64,000 nt of DNA from Arachis hypogaea (lineage: Eukaryota; Streptophyta; Magnoliopsida; Fabales; Fabaceae). The translations under genes and the position numbers were made by a program. Location of the stretch: positions 45,134,137 to 45,198,136 of the forward strand of contig NC_092042.1 in the NCBI RefSeq assembly GCF_003086295.3, in the 5' to 3' direction. Positions 46,952 through 58,609 of this stretch are shown in pieces (position 1 is the first letter of the stretch; the number at the start of each line of letters is the position of its first letter). The notes under the pieces were generated by a model. It was not told the DNA's origin and made no database searches. It was given only the letters and a program-made list of their open reading frames with translations.

Positions 46952-49900
46952 ACTACTATATATAAAATGCCTAATAACAAATAAGATTATGAATTTTATA
47001 ATAAATAATTAAAATAAATATTTAAACAAATAAAAAACTTTAAAATACACAATACATTCATAATCTAAAACAATGTATAAAGAGAATACAGAGAGAGTGG
47101 TGTCCAATTTTTGTATAACAATTTTAACTTTATTGATAAAAATAGTGATGGAAGTAACATTTTAAAAATTGAAATAAAATGCAATTATTATTAACTTTCC
47201 TTCATTCATATTGCGGTTATTTTTTTATTTTACACACAACTCTCACTCATTGTGTCCTCTACTTCGTTTCACTAAATATAGTACTCTCTTTTATTTTTCA
47301 GGTAATCCTATTAATCTCGTATTTACAAAACATAATTATTAAAGTCAGATCTCTTACTGTAATTAATACATAGGTATTAATTGTGTCAATAATTACATAT
47401 TTTTTTAGAGTTCCACAAGGGAGACAATGGCTTATTTGTACAATGGCTATATGAGTTACAAAATGAACATCCCCATACTATCTAGAATAACCATCTGAGT
47501 ACTAGGGATAATAAACATCTTCCAAAAAAGTTAAACTAATTTTCAGGTTCACCAAAGATCGAATTCTTGACCTTTTGAATCTAGAACTCTAATACAATAT
47601 CATGATACCATTCATCCCAAAAGTTTCAGCTGATGGAAAAAGGTAACACTAATGGTTATATCTCTAATACTCCCTAAACCTCCATTGTACACATTGTACA
47701 AATATTCTATTGGCTCCTCATACTTTTTCTTTTTTTTTTTCTATCTTTTGCCATCTCTTGGGTTATGTAAAATTTATTTTATTTTTCTAACCATAAATAC
47801 AAAACCTTTTTAATATTGGAAGAGAAAATCTATGCCTATTATTCAAATCGTCATAAAACTTTAAAGTATATTCAGTTTGAATAGTATCAACAATTTGAGA
47901 AAATGGATTTAAACTTAAATTATTATTCTTAATGAAGAGCATTGGGTATATATTTATTGAATTTTTTTTAAAGAAAAAAATTTGTATATTTATATGTCAT
48001 AGTTTATTTTTGTGGTGATGGACAACAGTGGTACTCACATCATCATTTCAAAGTTCATTTTATAGTTACGCCAATTCATAAATTATTTTACAAAAATTAT
48101 GTTTAACTAAATTTTTTATCTTATAATTATTTTATATTTTGGGATTTAAAATTTTGTGTTTTTATTTTTATTCAAATATTATTTTTGTATTTTATTTTAA
48201 TTCTGTTAGTTTAAAAGTACTAATATTAATTTTAATTTTTAATTTTTAGAATAAATAAAAAGATGTAATTTTTTTATAAATTAGATTATTCAAAACATTA
48301 TAAAAGAAGTTAAGTTTAATTCTTGACATGTTAAATAAAAGATAGTTTAATTAGATAAAAAAATTTTCAAAAAAATAATATGAAAATATAATACATATAA
48401 GATAAACAAATTTTTTTCTTTCTACATCAAATTAATAAAATTAAAAAAAATTTACATCAAATTAATAAAAAAAAGACAGAACTATCTTTACGTGAAAAGT
48501 TAGGAATGAATTAAAAGGATGGAAGAATGATTGAAAATATAATTAAATAAGTAAATTAAAGAGAAGGAAAAATGTAAGTGGAAATTATACATGAAATAAT
48601 CGAATAAAATTTGCAACTACAATTGATGAAAGTAATGAAAGACGATGGAGACAATGCAATTGAGCGTGTTGAAGAAAGGACAAGGACGATAATAAAAGAA
48701 ACACATAAAAGTGTGCATGAAGAACAAAATTAGTAGTTTTTCCAAAAAAAATTTTATCAAAATAATTAGAGTGAAATCAAACTATTGATGAGAGTACCGA
48801 TTTAAACAAAAGGATATAAATTAAAACTAATATAAAATTAAGCAAAACATAAAGATGGTGAATAATATAAAGACATTGATAAAATAAAGGATATAAACTA
48901 AAACTAACATAAAATTAAACAAAATATGAAGATGGTAAAATATGTAAAGACATAGATGTTCGCTTAGTTACAGACACTCTGTATTTTTTTATTTGGGAGA
49001 TGTGTTATCATAGTTAGAGGAGTAATAAAACTGTTTTTATTTTAGTGTAAAATTGTTAGATTTTTCAAAATAAATTTAATGACTATTTTGTCTTTATAAT
49101 TTGTTTTATGAAATGGTTTGATAGAGGGTAAATATAGTCCAAAAAAAATTAGAAGCTAAAGTTGTGATCAACTCTTTATATTGGCTTTATAGATTTTCAC
49201 CTTTTGTTATATGGTACAAAGATTATATATAATATAATAAATGGTACATATTCACGTATATAAGAACATGAAACTTAATATTACCCTTTCATGAAGTTTT
49301 TCTACCTTAATAAAAGAACTAATATCATTTACACTTAATATTTATTTTTGTACTTAATAAAAAAACTAATATAATTTAACTTTAATTTTTGAATTTCAAG
49401 ATACATGAAAAGTTATAACCTTTTATGCATTAGATAATTTAAAAGATACTTATTATATATAGAAAGTTAAAAATATTCTAAACTTAAAAATTAATTTTTT
49501 AATAACAAAATTAAATTTATTCAAAAATCATAAAGAGAGTTAAAAAGAGAACGAGAAAGTTGAAACTTTTTAACTAATTACAAAGAATCACCACCATCAA
49601 AGTTATTAAATTTGAGCATATTAAGTGAGGTTTAAGAAGCAAACCAGAGAACGATAAATCTAAAAGTTTTCTGTCTCTCTTTATATAGTATTTCACTTTA
49701 ACTAACTATTTTTTATGAATAGTATTCAAATGACGAATAAAATAATAAGAAGATTCATATTAGATTATGAAAATTAATCTCATCCTTATAATATGACGGC
49801 GTTATTTCAAAACATGTAAAATAAAATAATAAAGTATAGTTTAATTGATGTGCACAATAAAATAAATATGAAACTTATAAAATAGCAGTCAAATGTGGAT

Positions 49901-49990
49901 AATAATGATTGTATTCTGTCCTAAGTTACTATATTAAACTGCAAATTAAATTTATAATTATTAGTTAAAAGATTTATAATTATGTACTAT
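46952..49990. other. AT-rich repeat-derived DNA
   Basis: The first roughly 100 bp continue the Helitron-like repeat interrupted by the MULE. The rest is A/T-rich with no credible ORF. Two near-repeated blocks occur at 48775-48850 and 48890-48960 (shared phrase ATATAAA or ATAAAC then TAAAACTAA). No gene is seen. Confidence 0.5.
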
Positions 49991-51075
49991 TTTTAATTAT
50001 TTTGGTTGAAAATAATATATTTTGATATTGTGTTTTAGAATTACTGACATCAAATTTTGATAATTTTAAAAAATTTTAAATGCTTTATGTCTTAATTCTT
50101 TTAATAAAACTTCAAGAATTCATAAAAGTTAACACAATAGATATTTATAAATCAAAATGACAGATAAGAGTAAAAGTTGCCATGATGATACTTCGTAATA
50201 ATTAATAATGATCAGACGAAGAAGATGTGGAAGGAGAAGAAAAAAATGAGAAAAGAGAACAAGGTAATATAATAGTGGCGATGAGACAATGACATGTATA
50301 TGTATAGAGAACAATATATAGGCTTGGTTTCGTAAAACTTTTTGAAGAAGTGTTTGTACTTTTTAAAAGTTCAAGCTCCTATTTTGGATTTGGTAAATTA
50401 AAAAGATCATATGCTTGTGCTTGCAGTTTTTAAAAGATTGGGATATTTTTTAAAGCACCTAGGATAGAGCTTTTTAGAATTGACTATTTGACTTGTACTT
50501 TTCAAAATTTAAAAGTCTAATATAACCTTATATGTTAACTAATTTTTAAATTTAATACTTGCATTTATATCTATTATAATATTTTTAAATTTTAAAAGCT
50601 ATTTTACCAAACACATTTGATGTTGCTTATGTTTATTAAAAGCTATTTTGATTTGATTTACCAAACATAAATGCTACAACTTTTAAAAAAATCATCTTTT
50701 AAAAGTTAATTTTTATAAGTTACTTCTAAAAAGTAAAAGTTTTACCAAACTAAGCCATAGTAAGAGAAAAAATAGTATTTAATATAATGAAGCGATATAA
50801 TACAAATATAAATTAATAATTTTGAAAGAATAATGCACTTAAAGATTGTTTAAAAATTATATATAAAATTAAAAAATATTTTTTATCAATTAAAATTATG
50901 CATGAAAATAAAGAGTGTGTTGAATATAAATTTTTATCTTTTTTCAAATTAAATACTATTAAAAATAAAAAATAAATTTAATAGTATTTTTAAATAATTA
51001 ATTATAAATAATATTTCTGAATCTTTATTTTTATGTTGTTATACATAATAACAACATAATAAATTTGCTTAATAT
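49990..51075 (+). repeat. AT-rich dispersed repeat, copy 3
   Basis: Colinear with 15380-16650 and 19640-20300. Interrupted by a MITE at 50321-50756, a different element from the one in copy 1 but at about the same internal point. Confidence 0.55.
50321..50756. mobile_element. MITE with GGCTTGGTTT ends (436 bp)
   Basis: The left end GGCTTGGTTTCGTAAAACTT pairs with the right end in reverse complement, GGCTTAGTTTGGTAAAACTT. ATA flanks both sides (50318-50320 and 50757-50759), suggesting a 3-bp duplication. Interior is non-coding and A/T-rich. Confidence 0.7.
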
Positions 51076-51127
51076 CTTAGTTAATTTAAAACCACGGATC
51101 CCTTAGTTAATTTAAAACCACGGATCC
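51076..51127. repeat. Perfect 26-bp tandem duplication
   Basis: Two identical 26-bp units starting CTTAGTTAATTTAAAACC, each ending GGATCC. Confidence 0.95.
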
Positions 51128-52630
51128 CTCATTCGGTCCGTGCAGGCATAGCAAAAAACAGTAACCTGAGGTCAGTGTACGGAGATAAAATTGTCTTCTA
51201 AGGTATCTGATAATAACCTGAGTTGTTTTATATTTTTTTAGGGATTAGGATTTTAGATATTTAATTACTTTTTTTAGTGGAATATAACAATAACAATAAT
51301 AATATGCATAATTATAGGTCATAAAACAAATGTAAAGGCACGTTTGATTTTCCTTTAGTTTCTGTTCCATTATATTGACGTATGAACGAAATAGGCAATT
51401 TATTTTGATTATTATTGCCATTATTTCCCTTAAAAGTAATACTCTCTTCGAATTACCATTGAAGAATGCAAGCAAGATAAAACGATAAATGAATTAATTA
51501 AGTAGAACAAAATCTTATTTCGTTCACTATACATATCTCTCAACTTTATTAGGTGACTAACTATGATACTAATAAATTTGAGCTAACCTTTTAAATTTCA
51601 ACAAATTTTTAAATTTAAAAAAAAAGTGCTCTTAGTATTTATTTTAGAAAAGAAACATTTCAAAATTTAAAAATATTCTAAAAATTTAAGAAAGAAACAT
51701 CTAGTAATTCATGTAAAAAAATTTATTTACTCAAAAAAAAACACTCAAAATTCTGTAAAATAAATATTTTTTTATTAAAAAAAATTCTAAAAAAACAATA
51801 AAAAATTCAAAAAAAAAAACGCACAAAAGCGGCGTTACTTTTTTTTATGGAACCTTGCAATTGGCAAGAAAGGAGGTTTTGATCATCTCTCATGGTGCAC
51901 GAGGCACGAAGGTGGAGCCAGCGGACGTCCGATCAATGGTATCAAGTATCAACTGGACAGGTAACCCTTTCGGCGGCAGTATCAATTGAACAGGCTCGTG
52001 GCAAATGGATAGCTCCATGTGCAGGTCTGACTGCACCGCTAACCGGAGGTTAATAATATATATAATATTAAAAAATTATGTAAAAAATTATATAATATAA
52101 TATATATTATAAAATATACCGACAATGTTAAATAAATAAAAAAAACCGATCACAAAAAATAAAAGAAATTATTTTATAAAATTTAAAAAATATTAATAAT
52201 AATATTTTTTAAAGTTTTTTAATATTATTATTTACTTTTTAAATATTAAAACTCATTAATATTTAGATTAGATTTGATTTTGTTTATACTAAATAAAATA
52301 GAGTGAATATTCCATTTGACCTCTAACAATTATCTTGAGAGGACAACGAGACCTAAAAAAAACACTCAATTCGACCATAATTTTTTTTTAGGATTGATTA
52401 GTCCCTGTCCAAAAAAATAACATTAACTTTTTTTGACACAAAAACTAATCTGTTCCATAAAAATAAAACTCAAGAACCGGTTGATATTTTTTTTTTCAAA
52501 ACCCTAATTGTCTTTTGAAATAATTGTTAAGATACTATTTTAAATTTTTCTCAACAAAATACTAAATAAATTTTAAAAAAAAATTAAATCATATTTAATA
52601 ATTTATTACTATTAACTTTTTTTTATTAAC
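51128..52630. other. AT-rich intergenic DNA
   Basis: No credible gene. A short less AT-rich patch at 51840-52050 is unexplained. Phrases about 52310-52460 resemble the GGTCC/GGACAA vocabulary of the foldback element at 57299 but are not a clear copy. Confidence 0.45.
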
Positions 52631-52639
52631 TTTTTTTTT

Positions 52640-52990
52640 TTAAATTGAGGAGGCCGAAGTCTTCACTCACCCACTATGTCCGTCCCTGACCCCGACGCAC
52701 GTCCCACGGAGAACGGCCACTCTATCCAGCATAATCGGCGGCGATCTGAAACAAAGGGGACTCATGGCAAGCGAAGCTCAACGTGCAGGGACTAAATACG
52801 CCGCAAGAGACATTGCATGGAGAGCCGCGCATCGCGGCGATGAGGATTGGATGCGGTTCGGCCCTGCGCCGCGCAAAGAGCAGTCTGGGGGGGGGGGGGA
52901 GGAGGGGGGACGACGCAGCGGCAACACCACGAATGCTTGAAATCGAGGAACCGACAACGCTCGGAGAGATCACTTGACCTTAAAGGAAGC
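52640..52990. other. GC-rich island of unknown origin
   Basis: About 350 bp clearly richer in G and C than its surroundings, with a run of about a dozen G near 52886. Overlapping short ORFs exist on both strands but none has a recognisable motif. It may be a fragment of an LTR or a captured exon. Confidence 0.4.
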
Positions 52991-53635
52991 TGTTACGCGA
53001 TGATAGTCAGTGAAAGGTTATGTTGTGCCAATCCTAAATTCATCATGCTAATCCTAATTTAAAATTCTATTTTTTTAAAAAGTTGTTAAGTTAGCCAATA
53101 TTATAGTTGATTCTTATACTTTTTATTTCTGTATGTATTTGACACCGTAAAAAAATTATTATACTATTAAAATAAATTTGATTATTCTGTTATATAAATT
53201 TAATTTTTTAATAACTGATTATTTAATTACATAAATATGTAAATAATTTTGTTGATCTAATTTTTTTCCCCTTTCAATGTTGTTATAATCCGTTAATCCT
53301 CAGTAAGAGACTAAAAGTCAACTGTATGTAGCCAAACAACATATAAATGTATACTTTCTCATAAGTGAAATAACAAGTGAAAGATAGACTTAAAAAGAAG
53401 AAAAATATATCATTAATGTAATTACTGCTTTTTTTTTTTTGGTCATGAATACCACATATTTCGATAGAAATAATTTGTATTCCATAATATCATTTAATTT
53501 TTCTTTTCCGATTTCATCTTCTAAAGATGTTCAACACACATTAACAAAGTTCAATCCTCTCCTAGAACTAGTAAGTAATAATTAATAATTAATATTACTC
53601 TCTAACCTACGTATAAATGGTCTTCATCATTAGGC
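52991..53635. other. Upstream DNA of the protease gene
   Basis: A/T-rich, no gene. TATAAATG at 53612-53618 is an alternative upstream promoter element for the next gene. Confidence 0.4.
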
Positions 53636-53668
53636 TATAATAATAACAATAATAATAATAATAATAAA
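53636..53668. repeat. (TAA)n microsatellite
   Basis: About ten TAA/ATA units with one C interruption. Confidence 0.9.
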
Positions 53669-53727
53669 TCATAACTTCTCACTTTCCACATTCCCCAATC
53701 AAGGAAAATGAGAAGGTGGATCCACTC

Positions 53728-53734
53728 TATATAA
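53728..53734 (+). promoter_or_regulatory. Candidate TATA box of the protease gene
   Basis: TATATAA lies 48 bp before the chosen ATG, implying a very short leader. The box at 53612 is the alternative. Confidence 0.45.
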
Positions 53735-53775
53735 TCATAATTCACCTTTCTTCACTCTCGTTCCTGAAAAAAAAA

Positions 53776-55095
53776 ATGGCAACTCGTCATCCCTATCTTC
53801 TTGTTCTACAATTAACAACCTTATTCTGCTTTTCTCACTCACTCGATAGTGACGGTGGCTTCAGTGTGGAACTCATCCACAGAGACTCAACAAAATCCCC
53901 ATTCTACAACCCCTTTGAAACCCCATTCCAAAGATTAAGCAAGGCTTTTCAACGCTCCATGAACCGTGTGAATCGCTTTTACCCACACTCAAAAGCGTTG
54001 TCAAATGCACCACAAGCGGACATAATTTCAAACCAAGGAGAATATCTCATGAGATATTCAATTGGGACCCCACCAATTGAGATCTTAGGCATAGCTGACA
54101 CAGGAAGTGACCTTATTTGGTCACAGTGCAAGCCTTGTGATGATTGTTATAACCAAACAAACCCAATCTTTGACCCTTCAAATTCCACAACATACAAATC
54201 TATTCCTTGCAACACAAGGGTGTGTGAATCATTGGTACAATCTTCTTGTGCTAAAACAACAAATGAGTATTCTACTTGTGAATACAGTATGTCCTATGGT
54301 GATGGTTCATACTCCATTGGTGGTCTTGCATTTGACACACTCACACTGGGCTCAACCTCAGGTAGCCAAATTTCATTCCCCAACATATCAATCGGTTGTG
54401 GCCACAACAATCATGGAACCTTCGACTCGAATGGCTCCGGGATTGTTGGGTTAGGTGGTGGTTCTGTCTCGCTACCTTCCCAAATCGGCCCTTCAACAGG
54501 GTTCAAATTCTCGTACTGTTTGATTCCTTTCATGTATTCAAACAATACAACAAGCAAGATAAACTTCGGACAAACGGCTTTAGTTTCCGGTCCTGGGACG
54601 GTTTCCACGCCCATTGTTCAAGGTCCTATTGAAACCTTCTATTACCTTACATTAGAAGGAATCAGTGTTGGAAGAAAGAGGCTTGATTTTGTTAATGGAA
54701 AAAGCAAAGTAGTTGAAGAAGGTAACATTATCATTGACTCAGGGACATTTCTAACTTTCCTTCCGGAAGATCTGTACTTGGAATTGGAGTCTGAGGTGGC
54801 ATCACAGATGAATTTGCCAAGAGTGAGGACAGAGGTGCTCAATCTTTGTTACAAGGCCCCGGGGAATAAAATTGAGGGTCCAACTATTACTGCACATTTT
54901 GGTGGCGCTGATGTGGAGTTGAACACTGCCAACACTTTTGTTAGTGTCTCTGATGGCGTGGCTTGCTTGGCTTTTGCGGCGGCCGAAAGTAACGGCGCCA
55001 TATATGGCAACTTGGCTCAGGCGAACTACTTGGTGGGTTATGATATGCAAAACAAGGTTGTGTCGTTTAAGCCCACTGATTGTTCTAAAGTGTGA
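53776..55095 (+). CDS. CDR1-like secreted aspartic protease (439 aa)
   Basis: An A1-family pepsin-like endopeptidase of the plant 'nucellin/CDR1' type; CDR1 in Arabidopsis acts outside the cell in disease-resistance signalling. Residues 1-22 form a hydrophobic signal peptide, followed by a prodomain with the family signature FSVELIHRDSTKSPFYNP. The catalytic aspartates are in ADTGSDLIW (D108) and IIDSGTFLTF (D321). A cysteine-rich insert (CKPCDDCYNQ) follows the first. The length matches the family and the gene is intronless, as in most members. The ATG at 53776 in an A-rich context is chosen because the frame upstream opens only with GTG. Flanking transposons lie about 400 bp or more away. 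No stop or frame error was found. The substrate is unknown. Confidence 0.95.
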   Translation: MATRHPYLLVLQLTTLFCFSHSLDSDGGFSVELIHRDSTKSPFYNPFETPFQRLSKAFQRSMNRVNRFYPHSKALSNAPQADIISNQGEYLMRYSIGTPPIEILGIADTGSDLIWSQCKPCDDCYNQTNPIFDPSNSTTYKSIPCNTRVCESLVQSSCAKTTNEYSTCEYSMSYGDGSYSIGGLAFDTLTLGSTSGSQISFPNISIGCGHNNHGTFDSNGSGIVGLGGGSVSLPSQIGPSTGFKFSYCLIPFMYSNNTTSKINFGQTALVSGPGTVSTPIVQGPIETFYYLTLEGISVGRKRLDFVNGKSKVVEEGNIIIDSGTFLTFLPEDLYLELESEVASQMNLPRVRTEVLNLCYKAPGNKIEGPTITAHFGGADVELNTANTFVSVSDGVACLAFAAAESNGAIYGNLAQANYLVGYDMQNKVVSFKPTDCSKV

Positions 55096-55489
55096 TGATG
55101 GTTAAATTGTATTGTCTGTTCAGTTATGAAAAATTGAAAATTATGCAAAATAATTTGATAATCTATAATCTATCTATAATCTATATCTATATCTATAATC
55201 TATCTATAATCTATAATTATATCTTAAAATTCAGTCTTTGATTGCTGACGCGGTTTGCTCTTCTTCATTCTTGCAGTTTTTTTAATATTTTTTTTTGGCT
55301 GGATTTTCTAATTTTTTTTTATATTTTATTATACATATTTTCAATGCATGTGTTACTTGACTGTTGCTATTCGTTATTATTAATCCTTTTCTGTTATTTA
55401 GATTTAATATACTTTTTCTCTTTAATATTTTAATAAAAAAATTCTCAATATATTGTCAATACATGTGTTGTTGAATGTATTTATTTTCT
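55096..55489 (+). other. Protease 3' flank
   Basis: A/T-rich with no gene. Contains the tandem repeat below. Confidence 0.5.
55160..55222. repeat. ATCTATA tandem repeat
   Basis: Variants of ATCTATA and ATCTATAATCT repeated over about 63 bp, just downstream of the protease stop. Confidence 0.85.
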
Positions 55490-56872
55490 TGAATAAACTA
55501 TCATTTGTACCTATAAATTTTGCAAACACGGACAAAAGTACCTATCAAATAAGAAAATTAATGTTGTACCTAAAGATGGGTTCCGTGCGACAATAATACC
55601 CAAACCTCGAATTTTTTGTTGACTTTTTAATAAAATTCTCAAATTACCCATTCTATCTTCTTCCCCAAAATTCAAATTTCACAATTCTCACCCTTCGTCT
55701 TCCTTTGCCACCACCAGTCACCATTCCCTCGAGACCCTAGCACCTGATGTCTTCCTCTAACCTTTATCCTCAACCTCTATCTCTCCTTATTCCAATCCTA
55801 ATTTGTTCTCCAAATTTAAATCCAAATCAACTTTAACATCATTACCCTTGTTTCTTTCTTCTTCGGATGCAACAACACCACTCAGAAAGCACACCCTTTT
55901 CAACCTCTTCAACCTGAATATTGTTGTTGTTCTTATTTCAAAGCAATAAGTAGTAGAGTTCAGCAACCAGAGCCAACAAGAGGCCAGTAGCCAGTGTCTC
56001 TTTCCAACGGTGACTCCAAACACTGCTCAGCGCTGTAGAAAAAGGGACTACTGTTAGAGTATCTTCATGCCATTTGATGGACTGATATTAGCACCGCAGC
56101 CGCTGCCGCTCAGGCTAGGCTTCCGAGGCTACTGCAGAATCCTCTAGAAGGTTGTGGTGGTAGTAACGTTATTGTTGAAGAATCTTATTTCACTTTGAGT
56201 ACTGGAGAACAAGGAGGGATGATGGTGGCGGATTACATTGATGAGGATGAGCTTCTGAACATGTCGAGTATGATCGAAGACATGGCCAGGGGAATGCAAT
56301 GTAAAGAAAGACCCACACTCCCAAGTCCGCCTTCGACTACGACATCATCAACAAGTGCTGCTCCTCCAGTGAGTTCCAGCAAAGCTTCTCCTCTGCAACA
56401 AATGCGACCGAGGCTATCATATCTTGTGTTTCCGACCTATCCTTCCTTCCGTTTCCAAAGGCTCTTGGTTCTACCCTCTTGTTCCCACAGTGACACCAAG
56501 AAACCAAAATGTATATTTTTTTTGATAATTTCAAACTTCTTTTTCTTTTTCTGCACCAAATCTAAAAATCTATAATATTTGAATAATAATCTCAGATAAT
56601 TAATAATTCACAGTTTTTAATCTTTTTAATTTTTTGGTGGCTGGTAGCAGCAGAGGAAGACGAAGCGTGAGGGTAGTGAATGTTTGAAATTTGGGGAAGA
56701 AGATAAAAGGGGTAATCTGAGAATTTTATTAAAAAATCAACAAAAAAAATTAGGGTTTGGGTACTATTGTCACACGGAACTCATCTTTTATGGGTATAAC
56801 GTTAATTTTCTTATTTGATGGATACTTTTGTCAGCGTTCGCAAAATTCATGAATACAAATGGTAATTTATTC
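55490..56872. mobile_element. Long-TIR element with captured gene fragment
   Basis: Terminal inverted repeats of about 210 bp: the left arm from GAATAAACTATCATTTGTAC and the right arm, reversed, from GAATAAATTACCATTTGTAT. Both run through CAAATAAGAAAATTAA, a CCCAAACC segment and CTTCGTCTTCCT. The arms differ by substitutions and small indels. No clean target duplication was found. Pack-MULE is the closest known type, but the superfamily is not established. Confidence 0.8.
56070..56410 (+). pseudogene. Captured fragment resembling an AP2/ERF factor C-terminus
   Basis: A plus-strand frame reads TAAAAAQARLPRLLQ near 56093, then YIDEDELLNMSSMIEDMARGM near 56235. The last motif resembles the acidic C-terminal region of DREB/TINY-type AP2/ERF proteins, where YIDED(x)LLNMP(x)LLxxMAEGM is typical (family memory). 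No AP2 DNA-binding domain is present. A Ser/Thr/Pro-rich tail follows and ends at a stop near 56575. Confidence 0.5.
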
Positions 56873-56875
56873 GAA

Positions 56876-57298
56876 AACTAAATTACAAGTTAGAATTTTA
56901 CTGGGAAATACTACTCTAGTACTCTTTACAGAGAGGAAGTGCAGCATATATACACTAGTTACAAGCCAAGAAAATAAAAAAGACTAGCTAACAAATTCTG
57001 CATTTATAACTAAAAAATTCTACATCTATAACCAACAAATTATTTTTGGGAATTCCGTTAATTTTTGTAACATACTATGCTTGAGATCTCCCTCAAACTT
57101 ATGATTGGTCTTGGAACAATCTTAAATTTACTCCTAAATTTGTCAAAAATAGCTACAGACAATGATTTAGTCAATATGTCTACAACCTATTCAATATCAC
57201 GCTAAAAAAATTATATTTAATTGATGGAGTTTTATTTTTAATAGAGATTTTTAAAAACTTCCAAAATAAATTTTATTTATGACAATCTATAAAATTTT
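56876..57298. other. Intergenic DNA
   Basis: No gene. A phrase near 57060-57200 resembles the linker DNA of copia remnants but cannot be assigned. Confidence 0.4.
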
Positions 57299-58004
57299 GA
57301 GTAAACACCCAATTCGGTCCTTGTCCATTTTTACGAAGGACAAAGCGATCTCTGTAAAAAAAAGGGGATACTTTGACCCCAACCTTTTTATTTTGGGACA
57401 ATACGATCCCTTTGTTAAGAAATTTATTTAAATAATAATAAAAATTAGTTTTGTGGGGGGTTTTATTTGTATTTTGTGGAGTTTTAAACCTTCACAAAAT
57501 TATTTTCAATAATATAGCTAATTACTACCACTACCTTCTTCATTATCATTATTATCACTCTTATTTCTATTATTTTTATTGATTTATCATCACCATTATC
57601 TCCTCTACCGTCATCATTACTAATACCAATATTATCAACATTAAAATTCTTTTTTTCATTTCTTATTCGATGTTATTTTTTTCTTTTAAAAAGTATTTGT
57701 ACTACAATTATTAGTTTTTTGTGGCATCATTTTCATTGATAGTTTTTCTTCACTTAACCACCATTGGTGAAGGAATTTTTCAAAAACAAACTTATTAATA
57801 GTTTGTGGAGGTTTAAAACCCCCACAAAATACAAATAAAACCCCCCACAAAATCAATTTTTATTATTATTTAAATAATTTTTTAAACAGAGGGATTGTAT
57901 TGTCCCAAAATAAAAAGGTTCAGGGTCGAAGTGTCCCTTTTTTTTGGACAGGGATCGCTTTGTCCTTCGTGAAAGTGGACAAGGACCGGATTGGGTGTTT
58001 ACTC
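57299..58004. mobile_element. Foldback element (706 bp)
   Basis: Starts GAGTAAACACCCAATTCGG and ends with the near-exact reverse complement. The arms are about 190 bp and include GGACAAAGCGATC and AATAATAATAAAAATT-type segments. The 9-bp flanks TAAAATTTT and TAAAACTTT agree at 8 of 9. The loop of about 320 bp is A/T-rich and non-coding. The 9-bp duplication suggests a non-autonomous Mutator-type element. Confidence 0.85.
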
Positions 58005-58013
58005 TAAAACTTT

Positions 58014-58500
58014 CTGTAATAGTTAATTCATGATTAAATTTTAAACTTTTCACCCAAAATTCTGTTCTCTGAGTTTGTAAAAATGAGAGACTGAGTTAGA
58101 GAGAAGAGAAGAGAATAGCGATAAAAACTCTAAGTTCTCTACTACCGGTGTAGCTGCCATTACATCGTCGTTTCTGCCACCGTTACCGCCATAGTTGTCA
58201 CGATAGAAAGCTTTTGAATCTAGCCACCTCCTTTATCAACATGCTTTCAGGCCTGTTTGCTCTGTAGCTACTGTTTTCGCTACAGTTTTTGTCGCTGTTC
58301 TGTAGCTACTGTTGCCGCTACAGTTTTTATCGTTGTTGCCACCGCAGTTTCTGCCATCGTTGTCACCATAGTTGCCGTGGTAGAAAGCTTTTAGATTGAG
58401 CTTCTTCTTCAACACAGCTTTCTCTCTCTCCATATTTCTCCTTCAAGTTGCCGCTTGTTTTTTTTTATTCTTCTTCTTCTCCATATTTCACTTATATCTT
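58014..58500. other. Unassigned DNA left of the copia element
   Basis: May contain the 3' LTR of the minus-strand copia element. GTTGCCGCTACAG/GTCGCTGTTCTG phrases repeat twice at 58260-58330. No gene. Confidence 0.35.
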
Positions 58501-58609
58501 TATGTTTCTTTGCTTCTTTATTTTATGAATTGTATTTTTTTGATTGATTAAATATTCTCTTATCCTATTAATTGATATTTTGGTCTGTTCCTGAAGATAC
58601 AGATTAGTT

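Noticed and set aside
52722..53062. ORFs in the GC-rich island
   Set aside because: Overlapping frames on both strands without motifs; the G run drives the composition.
53716..53775. Upstream extension of the protease
   Set aside because: The frame opens with GTG, the added 20 residues precede a normal signal peptide and the ATG at 53776 fits the family.
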